A stretch of DNA of 64,000 nt from Serratia grimesii NBRC 13537 (lineage in GTDB: Bacteria > Pseudomonadota > Gammaproteobacteria > Enterobacterales > Enterobacteriaceae), in NCBI RefSeq assembly GCF_001590905.1, contig NZ_BCTT01000011.1:310001-374000 (forward strand), written 5' to 3'. The position numbers and the translations under genes are program-made. Under the pieces are notes generated by a model, which saw nothing but the letters and a program-made list of their open reading frames with translations, was not told where the DNA came from and did not search any database. Within the stretch, counting starts at the first letter, position 1, and the number at the start of each line of letters is the position of its first letter. Positions 1 through 6,671 of this stretch are shown here, piece by piece.

Positions 1-2
1 GC

Positions 3-3000
3 AATAGCCAACAGGTGGGTAGCGAGGTGGTCGGTAAAGGGGGCGTGACTCTCAATGCGGGTAACGATCTCAACGCCCGTGCGGCGACAGTTTCCGCGGG
101 TGATGCGCTTAACCTGAATGCTGGCCATAACGTTAATATCCTTAATGGCGAGAACACGCGTGATCTGGATGAGCGTCACAAGGTGACGGGGGGCAATGGC
201 CTGTTGTCGAAAACCACGACAACAACCCGAGACACCTTCGATCGCCAAACTGTTCAGGGCAGCACTCTGAGCGGTGACAGCATCAACGTGCTGGCAGGTA
301 ACGATCTGCGTGTGCAGGGCAGCAGCGTAGCTGGTACTCAGGATGTGAAACTACTGGCAGGCAACGATCTGACCGTGACCGGTGCGACCGAAAGCAACAG
401 CGAACTGCATCTCAAGCAGGAGAAAAAATCCGGCCTGATGAGCAGCGGCGGCATCGGCATCAGCTACGGTACCGAAAGCCTGAAAACCACCGATACCGCG
501 CAGGGCCTGACCAATCAGGGCAGTACCGTCGGCAGCGTAAACGGCAATGTAACTCTGGGCGCCGGTAACAACCTGGCGGTAACCGGCTCTGAGCTGGTGG
601 CCGGTAAAGACATGGCGTTGAGCGGCAAGAATGTGTCGGTGACGCAGGCGCAGGATCAAAATAGCCAGACCCACAAGGTTGAACAGAAGAAATCCGGGTT
701 GACGCTGGCGCTTTCCGGTACGGTTGGCAGCGCGTTGAACACCGCGGTGGAAACCTCACAGCAGGCAAAATCTACCGACGACAGCCGTCTGGCGGCGTTG
801 CAGGGCACCAAAGCGGCGTTAAGTGGCGTGCAGGCCGTTCAGGCGGCGCGCTTGGCCGAGGCGCAGGGTGCCGATCCTGCCAACAACAACATGGTCGGGA
901 TCAGTATTTCCTACGGTACCCAGTCCTCCACCTCGACCCAGAACAGCGGGCAGAGCACCGCTCAGGGCAGCAGCCTGACGGCGGGCAACAACTTGAGCAT
1001 TACTGCCAGCGGCAACGGTGTGAAGGGTCAGGATGGTGACATCACCGTGCAAGGCAGCCAACTGCAGGCGGGCAAAGACATCACCCTGAATGCCAATCGG
1101 GACGTGAATCTGCTGTCTGCCACCAACACCCAGTATCTGGATGGCAAGAACGAGAGCCAGGGCGGCACGCTGGGCGTGGGCATCGGCGTCGGTTCCGGCG
1201 GCATTGGGCTGAGCGTTTCTGCCAGCGTCAATAAAGGCAAGGGCAACGAGAAGGGCAACGGTACCAGCCATACCGAAACCACGGTGAACGCCGGTAATCA
1301 GGTCAATATTACCAGCGGACGTGACACCAACCTGATCGGCGCGCAGGTCACCGGTGAAACGGTCAAGGCCGACGTAGGTCGTAACCTGTTGCTGGAAAGC
1401 CAGCAGGACAGCGATCGTTACGACTCGAAACAGCAAAATGCCAGCGCCGGCGGCAGCTTCACCTTCGGCTCCATGACCGGCTCTGGCAGCATCAGCCTGA
1501 GCAAAGACAAGATGCACAGCAACTACGACAGCGTGCAGGAGCAGACCGGTATCTTCGCCGGTAAAGGTGGCTTTGACCTGACGGTGGGCGAACATACCCA
1601 GCTTAACGGCGCGGTAATCGGCAGCACTGCCACGGCGGACAAAAACAAACTCGACACCGGCACGTTGGGCTTTAAGGATATTCACAATCAGGCTGATTTC
1701 GAGGTAGAGCACCAGAGCGTGGGTATCAGCTCCGGCGGCAGCATCGGTAGCCAGTTCGCCGGTAACATGGCCAACGGCCTGCTGGTGGGGGCCAACAACA
1801 GCGGACACGACAGCTCAACCACCCAATCGGCGGTGAGCGACGGCACCATCATCATCCGCGATCAGGACAAACAGACGCAGAACGTCAGTGACCTGAGCCG
1901 CGACGTAGAGCACGCTAACCAAACCCTGAGCCCGATCTTCGACAAAGAGAAAGAGCAGAAACGGTTGCAGCAGGCGCAGTTGATCGGCGAGATCGGCAAT
2001 CAGGCGATGGACATTGCGCGGACCGAGGGAGCGATCACGGCCACCAAGGCTGCCAAAGAGAAGATGAATAACGTCACCGATACCGATCGCAAGGCGGCGG
2101 CAGACAAGCTGGCGAAAGATAAGCCTGGTGAGGTGATCACCAACGACGATATCAACGCGCAGATTTATCAGACGGCCTATAACAAGGCGTTTAGCGAGTC
2201 GGGTTATGGCACGGGCGGTAAGGTACAGCAAGGTATGCAGGCAGCGGTCGCTGCGGTGCAAGGGTTGGCCGGTGGCGATCTGCAGGCGGCAATTGCCGGT
2301 GGGGCTGCGCCTTATCTGGCGGAACAGATACACCGTCTGGCACCCAATGAGGAAAGTCGTATTATCGCGCATGCGGTGGTGGCTGGCGCACTGGCGGAGC
2401 TGCAAGGTCAGTCGGCTGCAGCCGGTGCTGCGGGCGCTGCGACGGCGGCATTGGGTACCAAAGCGATTGCCGAGGCGATGTTTGGTACCAGTGATTTCAG
2501 TAAAATGAGCGAAGAGCAGCGCCAGACGGTTTCTGCATTGGCCACGCTCGCGGGCGGTTTGGCCGGTGGGTTGGCAAGTGGTGATACGGCAGGAGCCGTC
2601 ACTGGCGGGCAATCCGGTAAGAATACCTCTGAGAATAACGACCAATTTGGTTTTTCTCCTGGGATGATGAGCTCTGGCCAGGCTGCCTTTACTTTAGGTG
2701 AGTATATGACGGAGCATGGTGCTACTCCGGAACAAATTTCTGCGGCACAGTCTGATTTGGCGCGTGGTTTGGGAACCGGGGCACCACAACCTGCGACCGA
2801 GTTTGTTAAGGCTTGGGCGCTACTGATGAGTGGTGTCGGGGGAGCTGTTATCGCACCTACGGCTGGCACGGCGGCCGTTATTGGTGGAGGGACCTTTGGT
2901 GGTATTTCTGATGCGGGTAAGCAGCTACTTACTATGAAGCCAAATGAGACATATAGTTACACAGATACTTTAATAGCTATTGGTACCGGCGCATTAACGC

Positions 3001-3284
3001 AGGGCAAAGGATTGGTACTCTCAGAGGCCGTAAATACAAGTGGTGCATATTTAGGAAGTAAAGTTAAAGGCGAAGATGCCACAGGGGCTGTAACAGGTGC
3101 TTTATTTGGTACGTTCATCGGTTATAAGGGTGGTGAAAAAATAACCGAAAAAATTATATCTAAAGGTATATCCCCCATTACTGCTGAAGCATCTGGGGTT
3201 GTGGGTGGCGGTGTGGCTGGGACAGTTGTAGGGGCAGGAATTGAAGCTGGGATGAAAGCTGAGGATAAAAAAAATGAAAAATAA
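3..3284 (+). CDS. CdiA-like filamentous haemagglutinin / contact-dependent inhibition protein, C-terminal part (5' end outside window)
   Basis: The reading frame is already open at base 3, so the gene starts upstream. Most of the protein is FHA-type beta-helix repeats, recognisable by recurring 'LxAGNDLxVxG' units, many Asn and Gly residues and no Cys. From about base 1900 it turns alpha-helical and Ala-rich, like the pre-toxin segment of CdiA proteins, ending in an 'ENN' at 2631-2639 that resembles the VENN boundary motif. The last ~214 residues are Gly-rich and hydrophobic and are encoded by clearly more AT-rich DNA than the rest, as expected for an exchangeable toxin tip. In CDI systems a TpsB partner exports the protein and the tip enters a neighbouring cell. 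A Gly-rich membrane-active tip paired with a small membrane immunity protein would suggest a pore or ionophore toxin; that part is inference. The stop codon overlaps the next gene. No CdiB gene lies in the window. Confidence 0.85.
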   Translation, partial: NSQQVGSEVVGKGGVTLNAGNDLNARAATVSAGDALNLNAGHNVNILNGENTRDLDERHKVTGGNGLLSKTTTTTRDTFDRQTVQGSTLSGDSINVLAGNDLRVQGSSVAGTQDVKLLAGNDLTVTGATESNSELHLKQEKKSGLMSSGGIGISYGTESLKTTDTAQGLTNQGSTVGSVNGNVTLGAGNNLAVTGSELVAGKDMALSGKNVSVTQAQDQNSQTHKVEQKKSGLTLALSGTVGSALNTAVETSQQAKSTDDSRLAALQGTKAALSGVQAVQAARLAEAQGADPANNNMVGISISYGTQSSTSTQNSGQSTAQGSSLTAGNNLSITASGNGVKGQDGDITVQGSQLQAGKDITLNANRDVNLLSATNTQYLDGKNESQGGTLGVGIGVGSGGIGLSVSASVNKGKGNEKGNGTSHTETTVNAGNQVNITSGRDTNLIGAQVTGETVKADVGRNLLLESQQDSDRYDSKQQNASAGGSFTFGSMTGSGSISLSKDKMHSNYDSVQEQTGIFAGKGGFDLTVGEHTQLNGAVIGSTATADKNKLDTGTLGFKDIHNQADFEVEHQSVGISSGGSIGSQFAGNMANGLLVGANNSGHDSSTTQSAVSDGTIIIRDQDKQTQNVSDLSRDVEHANQTLSPIFDKEKEQKRLQQAQLIGEIGNQAMDIARTEGAITATKAAKEKMNNVTDTDRKAAADKLAKDKPGEVITNDDINAQIYQTAYNKAFSESGYGTGGKVQQGMQAAVAAVQGLAGGDLQAAIAGGAAPYLAEQIHRLAPNEESRIIAHAVVAGALAELQGQSAAAGAAGAATAALGTKAIAEAMFGTSDFSKMSEEQRQTVSALATLAGGLAGGLASGDTAGAVTGGQSGKNTSENNDQFGFSPGMMSSGQAAFTLGEYMTEHGATPEQISAAQSDLARGLGTGAPQPATEFVKAWALLMSGVGGAVIAPTAGTAAVIGGGTFGGISDAGKQLLTMKPNETYSYTDTLIAIGTGALTQGKGLVLSEAVNTSGAYLGSKVKGEDATGAVTGALFGTFIGYKGGEKITEKIISKGISPITAEASGVVGGGVAGTVVGAGIEAGMKAEDKKNEK

Positions 3285-3522
3285 ACGTGTAGGTTTTTCA
3301 ATGTTTTTATATTTATTTTTTTCGTGTGCATTATTGATAATAGGAATAGCTATTTTAGCTAGTTTTATCGCGCCAATAATTTTCTTCGTTCGTAATGGAG
3401 TTTTTGAGTATCGGTTAGATACGTTTATTTTTGCTTGCAAAGCTGGAGCAGGCGCTGGCGTTCCATTAGGCATTGGGGTTTGGGTGTTTGCTAAGATAGA
3501 AGAGATAAAAAAGAAAAAATGA
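3274..3522 (+). CDS. small two-helix membrane protein, candidate CDI immunity protein (cassette A)
   Basis: An 82-residue basic protein with two clear hydrophobic segments (about residues 10-38 and 55-72) and a Lys-rich C-terminus. Its ATG lies inside the last codons of the CdiA-like gene, an 11-base overlap typical of toxin-immunity coupling. Two related proteins of the same size and layout follow at 4131 and 4869, each overlapping a remnant of the same toxin tail. They share the pattern first helix, Phe-Val/Leu plus a short polar loop containing Gly or Asn, then a Gly-rich second helix ending in a basic residue cluster. Small membrane immunity proteins are known for ionophore-type CdiA toxins. 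The assignment rests on position and architecture, not on a recognised family. Confidence 0.6.
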   Translation: MKNKRVGFSMFLYLFFSCALLIIGIAILASFIAPIIFFVRNGVFEYRLDTFIFACKAGAGAGVPLGIGVWVFAKIEEIKKKK

Positions 3523-4052
3523 AACGACTTTGCAAGACCGTTTTGCTACCGATGAACATCGGTATTACAGTGCTTAGCCCCCTGAGTGCTGATGCTGTCA
3601 CACGCGAAGAAATGCGGACACTCGATGCCGCCTATCCGCCCGGCAGCTTTGTTAACTGCGAGGGCGAACTTGCCGGGAATGGTAAAAATTTACTGCCCAT
3701 GACTACCAAAATTCGTGGGCATATCATAAGTAGAGCGGAAAACCTAAGCCATGCCGATGTCCGTATGATGTTTATTCCTCATGGCTCATCAACGGCAACG
3801 ATTACGCTGAGCTACCGGCAGAAAGTGATCATGGAAGAGGGGGGGCAACGGGTTTATATCGATCCGGATAGCCTGAAAGTCTCAATGCCTGTCAGCCCTT
3901 CGAGTGAGGCGATTGTAGCCAAAGGATTTCGGGATGGGCTTCCTGCAACGCAAGAAATTCAGCCCTATCAGACGACAGAAATCACCGATTTCCCGTCTTA
4001 TGTGGTTAGGGCTCCGGGTGAATCCCCCCTTTATTGCCATAAAGAAGAGTAG
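3519..4052 (+). CDS. exported protein of unknown function
   Basis: A 177-residue protein whose ATG overlaps the stop codon of the small membrane protein upstream (ATGA), so it is probably translated with it. The N-terminus (about residues 1-26) has basic residues, a hydrophobic stretch and a plausible cleavage site after 'SADA', so it is likely periplasmic or secreted. Two cysteines in the mature part, near residue 48 and near the C-terminus, could form a disulfide. I recognise no family. Its last bases run directly into a decayed copy of the toxin tail at 4052, suggesting it was brought in or trapped between two CDI cassettes. It could be an accessory to the immunity protein or unrelated cargo. 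Confidence 0.6.
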   Translation: MKRLCKTVLLPMNIGITVLSPLSADAVTREEMRTLDAAYPPGSFVNCEGELAGNGKNLLPMTTKIRGHIISRAENLSHADVRMMFIPHGSSTATITLSYRQKVIMEEGGQRVYIDPDSLKVSMPVSPSSEAIVAKGFRDGLPATQEIQPYQTTEITDFPSYVVRAPGESPLYCHKEE

Positions 4053-4144
4053 GGATTGTAGGGGGGACGACAGTGTCAGGACTGTTTGGTAGTGGCATGG
4101 AGGCAGCATTAAAAGAGCAAAGGGAAAAGAATGAAAAAAAGTAG
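4052..4144 (+). pseudogene. orphan toxin-tail fragment of a CdiA-like gene (cassette B)
   Basis: In the frame starting at 4052 the DNA encodes about 30 residues beginning GIVGGTTVSGLFGSGMEA and ending REKNEKK before TAG. This lines up without gaps with the last residues of the intact toxin tail at 3195-3284 (SGVVGGGVAGTVVGAGIEA ... KKNEK). The ATG of the next small membrane protein sits in the same relative place, inside the Lys/Asn/Glu codons at the end. There is no start codon or ribosome binding site of its own, so this is a relic of an older CdiA C-terminus displaced by recombination, as seen in orphan CdiA-CT/CdiI modules. Confidence 0.6.
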
Positions 4145-4349
4145 ATCAGTGATTTTGATGTTGTATTTAATGTGCTCATTTTTTGTGCTTTTATTCATCG
4201 TGAGCCTATTATTTCAAACACTTGGTTATTGGGTTAACGGAGGGGAGAATATAATATTTTTTGTAAAGGATAATTTTTACACCTACTTAAAAGTGGGGGG
4301 CGTTGGTTTTTTTGTTGGATTCGTGTTGTGGTTGTTTAAAGTACGATGA
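4131..4349 (+). CDS. small two-helix membrane protein, candidate orphan immunity protein (cassette B)
   Basis: A 72-residue protein with a Lys-rich start, a strongly hydrophobic segment at about residues 8-32, a polar loop with a GG pair and a Gly-rich second helix near residues 54-69. It has the same plan as the proteins at 3274 and 4869, and its C-terminal half is similar to both. It starts inside the orphan toxin-tail fragment, preceded by AAAGGGA, which could serve as its ribosome binding site. Keeping immunity genes after losing the toxin is a known pattern in CDI loci and would protect against siblings still using the old toxin. Function is inferred from context only. Confidence 0.5.
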   Translation: MKKSRSVILMLYLMCSFFVLLFIVSLLFQTLGYWVNGGENIIFFVKDNFYTYLKVGGVGFFVGFVLWLFKVR

Positions 4350-4364
4350 CATTGCTTTTACCAA

Positions 4365-4755
4365 ACCAACTACTCAGTCCGAATGTTGTTATCATATGCG
4401 TCACCAGCTCACGCTTAAAGGCTGGCTTCAGAGCTTTTTTTCGATAATCTCTTTCAGTGCGCGATTCTCAAGACTGAGGTCGGCAAACATCTGCTTGAGC
4501 CGTCGGTTCTCGTCCTCAAGATCCTTTATCTTTTTAATATCAGATGCTTCCATTCCATCGTATTTAGACTTCCAGTTGTAATATGTGGCTTCAGAGATTC
4601 CGGCCTCGCGGCAGACATCTTTCACTGTTCGTCCAGCTTCAACTGACGTAATCACCGTGATGATCTGATGCTTAGTAAAACGGGCTTTACGCATAGCGAT
4701 CTCCTTCGTTGGCAAAATGAGTATGCCGGAAGAACTCTAAATGTGAATGGCACGA
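4365..4755 (-). mobile_element. IS3-family (IS407-like) insertion sequence remnant
   Basis: On the minus strand there is an intact orfA followed by an AAAAAAAG slippery stretch and the first ~20 codons of orfB (LKPAFKRELVTHM...) in the -1 frame. After about base 4370 the similarity to orfB stops, so nearly all of the transposase catalytic part is missing. The right boundary lies near 4740-4765, just before the reading frame of the next toxin-tail fragment resumes. The end positions are estimates, because I could not match a pair of terminal inverted repeats. Confidence 0.65.
4428..4694 (-). CDS. IS3-family transposase OrfA (element truncated)
   Basis: An 88-residue DNA-binding subunit starting at the ATG preceded by AAGGAG six bases upstream. 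It has the expected N-terminal helix-turn-helix (RFTKHQI ... EAGISEATYYNWKSKY) and a C-terminal leucine-zipper-like coiled coil (DLEDENRRLKQMFADLSLEN). Length and motifs fit OrfA of the IS407/IS3 group, whose OrfAB transposase is made by -1 frameshifting. Because orfB is lost after ~20 codons, it is unlikely to support transposition. It lies antisense inside the CDI cassette array. Confidence 0.85.
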   Translation of the reverse strand: MRKARFTKHQIITVITSVEAGRTVKDVCREAGISEATYYNWKSKYDGMEASDIKKIKDLEDENRRLKQMFADLSLENRALKEIIEKKL

Positions 4756-4773
4756 TTATGCGAGATACTTACA

Positions 4774-4872
4774 GTAGGTAATGCGGTATTGTCAGTGACT
4801 GCTGAGGGCGGCGGTGTAGGTGCTCAGAAAGTGGTTGATAAGATAGAAAAGAAGAGTGAAGAGAAAAAATGA
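4774..4872 (+). pseudogene. orphan toxin-tail fragment of a CdiA-like gene (cassette C)
   Basis: The frame from 4774 encodes about 32 residues rich in Gly/Val/Ala and then Lys/Glu, starting VGNAVLSVTAEGGG and ending KSEEKK before TGA. Composition, length to the stop and position relative to the following small membrane gene (ATGA overlap) match the ends of the toxin at 3284 and the fragment at 4144, although the residue match is weaker. The 5' side is cut by the IS3 remnant. It has no start signal and is best read as the last piece of a displaced CdiA C-terminus. Confidence 0.5.
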
Positions 4873-5114
4873 ATATGCATTTAACTAAAGAGATAGTTTT
4901 TTCATTGTTACTGATCACGATGATAACTCTGGCCGTAATAGTTGCTGGGTTAGCAACTAACTTACTATTTTCAGGAGTTCTATGGTTCTTGAATGGTGAG
5001 TTTGATATGACTTGGCAACGTGCATTACATACAGCAAAGTTAAGTTTTTTCGGAGGAGGGATATTAGGGATTGGGATGGTTTTTATTCGCTTTTTGAAAA
5101 TAAAAGGATTTTAG
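4869..5114 (+). CDS. small two-helix membrane protein, candidate orphan immunity protein (cassette C)
   Basis: An 81-residue protein with two hydrophobic helices (about residues 8-38 and 58-75), the second Gly-rich (FFGGGILGIG) and followed by basic residues, as in the proteins at 3274 and 4131. GAAGAG lies about eight bases upstream of the ATG, which overlaps the TGA of the orphan toxin fragment. Immediately after the stop, the neighbouring frame (to 5181) encodes an acidic tail, RIDEHNSNEKSSSDEPPEP, in phase with a single-base shift. An older version may have had a longer C-terminus. Confidence 0.5.
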   Translation: MNMHLTKEIVFSLLLITMITLAVIVAGLATNLLFSGVLWFLNGEFDMTWQRALHTAKLSFFGGGILGIGMVFIRFLKIKGF

Positions 5115-5303
5115 CTATCTTTACTAGAATAGATGAACATAACTCTAATGAGAAATCATCGTCTGATGAGCCACCGGAGCCTTAAAGTATAATAGACGTA
5201 ATTACTCAGGAAGAACATTTTTCAGTCTCTTCCTCGATATGGAATCTTAGGCATTTCGATTAAAACTATATGTTGTTTTTGCTAACAATGGAGTGGGGTT
5301 GTT

Positions 5304-5870
5304 GTGGTGATAAAGTTAGGTTTAATTTTTACTATTGTTCTATCAGTCAGTACTGTTTCTGGCTGTTCCGTGAACTTAACAAAATCTGTAGATGATTACG
5401 CAGGTGCAGATTTTTCCAGGATCAGGGTGAAAAACTACCTGCCGCCTTTAACTCTTGAGGTTTATGAAAAATCAGGGCAGTGCTACAAACTTGTGGATGC
5501 CAAGAGTTTGACTGCGGGTGTCAATGTCATGGGTATCAAGTCAACCTACAATAAAAAACTACCAGGCATGTTACCACCGTCTACCGAGATGCAGGGGATG
5601 GATGCGATAGAATACAAAATCAAAGCGAATCAGCATGTCAGTATCACCTATAAAGAAGAGACGTTTAGGTCTCAATATACCCAAATCATTGCTACACGCT
5701 CTTCACATTTTATCCCTGAGGTTGGGCACGATTATGACATCTACTCATCCAAGTCGGGTGTAAGTGTTGTTGACCTGACCAGCAGCAACCATGCACCAAG
5801 GTCGTGGGGTAATGAAGACAAAGAATGCAACTATAAAACAGGTTTTTTGGGCGGCAGGAATTATTATTGA
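5304..5870 (+). CDS. putative lipoprotein of unknown function
   Basis: A 188-residue protein with a lipoprotein signal: a hydrophobic stretch at residues 5-18 and the lipobox VSGC, with the acylated Cys at about residue 21. It starts at one of two consecutive GTG codons (5304 or 5307), about ten bases after GGAG. The mature part is mostly polar with no recognised motif, and has two further cysteines. It lies at the end of the CDI cassette array and is separated from it by 190 bases with no clear coding content. I do not recognise the family. It may be an accessory of the array or independent. Confidence 0.6.
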   Translation: MVIKLGLIFTIVLSVSTVSGCSVNLTKSVDDYAGADFSRIRVKNYLPPLTLEVYEKSGQCYKLVDAKSLTAGVNVMGIKSTYNKKLPGMLPPSTEMQGMDAIEYKIKANQHVSITYKEETFRSQYTQIIATRSSHFIPEVGHDYDIYSSKSGVSVVDLTSSNHAPRSWGNEDKECNYKTGFLGGRNYY

Positions 5871-6052
5871 TGCGTAGTAGTCCACAAATTACCGGTTCAA
5901 CTGATTAATTATTGCAGTGAGTGTGTTACTCTCTAACTTTATATATAAATTTATCTTGATTAAAACTAATAAATTATTTATGCCGTCAATATGACATAGA
6001 TACCAATGCTTTCGCACCAATGTTGTTCTACTTACTATTAAGGATGATTGTT
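5871..6052 (+). promoter_or_regulatory. AT-rich leader of the Ail/OmpX-like gene
   Basis: A short intergenic stretch, strongly AT-rich around 5930-5990 (runs of TTTATATATAAATTTATC), where a promoter for the outer membrane protein gene would be expected. AAGGA at 6040-6044 sets the start at the ATG at 6053 rather than at the upstream ATG at 6020. No specific operator was identified. Confidence 0.35.
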
Positions 6053-6628
6053 ATGAAAAAATTAGTCATTGCCAGTATTGTTATTTCCACTCTGGGTTTC
6101 GGAACTGCGGCACATGCCGGGCAAAGCACTATCACTGCCGGCTATGCACAGAGCAAGGTGCAGGACTTCAAGAATATCAATGGCGTTAACTTAAAATACC
6201 GCTACGAGTGGGATTCCCCGATCAGCGTTATCAGCTCATTTACCTATATGAGCGGTGACAAGAATGAGTCTTACAGTTTCTACCGTGACGTGATAGATCA
6301 CCACGCTGAAGTTAAATACTACTCTCTGTCTGTTGGTCCAGCGTATCGTTTTAACCAATATATCAGCATCTATGGTTTGCTGGGGCTGAATTATAACAAG
6401 CTTGATTACAAGTCATCCTGGAATAACTACGCAAACGGCGCTTACGAATATATGGGCGAAGAGAGCGGTAACCAGAAGAAAACGTCCTTTATGTACGGTG
6501 TCGGTTTCCAGGTCAATCCAATGGAGAACCTGGCGATTGATGTCGGTTACGAAGGATCCAGACTGGATGCCGATGATAAAAACCACGCTATTAACGGCTT
6601 CAACATCGGCATTGGCTATCGTTTCTGA
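6053..6628 (+). CDS. Ail/Lom/OmpX-family outer membrane protein
   Basis: A 191-residue protein with a Sec signal peptide (MKKLVIASIVISTLGFG..., cleaved after AHA) and a mature part of alternating aromatic/hydrophobic strands typical of an eight-stranded barrel. It ends in GIGYRF, with the C-terminal Phe used for outer membrane insertion. Phrases such as GYAQSK near the start and SVGPAYRFN in the middle are typical of OmpX/Ail. Members act in adhesion, serum resistance or simply envelope stability; which applies here cannot be told. The start follows AAGGA and the signal peptide begins there. A strong hairpin follows at 6640. Confidence 0.85.
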   Translation: MKKLVIASIVISTLGFGTAAHAGQSTITAGYAQSKVQDFKNINGVNLKYRYEWDSPISVISSFTYMSGDKNESYSFYRDVIDHHAEVKYYSLSVGPAYRFNQYISIYGLLGLNYNKLDYKSSWNNYANGAYEYMGEESGNQKKTSFMYGVGFQVNPMENLAIDVGYEGSRLDADDKNHAINGFNIGIGYRF

Positions 6629-6639
6629 TAGTTGAATGC

Positions 6640-6667
6640 TGCCGGCCTCCTGACATGGAGGCCGGCA
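6640..6667. terminator. hairpin terminator between convergent ail-like gene and abgT
   Basis: A perfect 11-bp stem (TGCCGGCCTCC / GGAGGCCGGCA) with a six-base loop lies between two convergent genes, so it can serve both. The U-tract is short on either side. Confidence 0.7.
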
Positions 6668-6671
6668 ACCT

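Noticed and set aside
351..2869. Long minus-strand open frames inside the CdiA-like gene (for example 819-1808 and 1815-2645)
   Set aside because: They are mirror frames of a GC-rich repetitive gene, have no start signals or domain wording, and the plus-strand frame is clearly the coding one.
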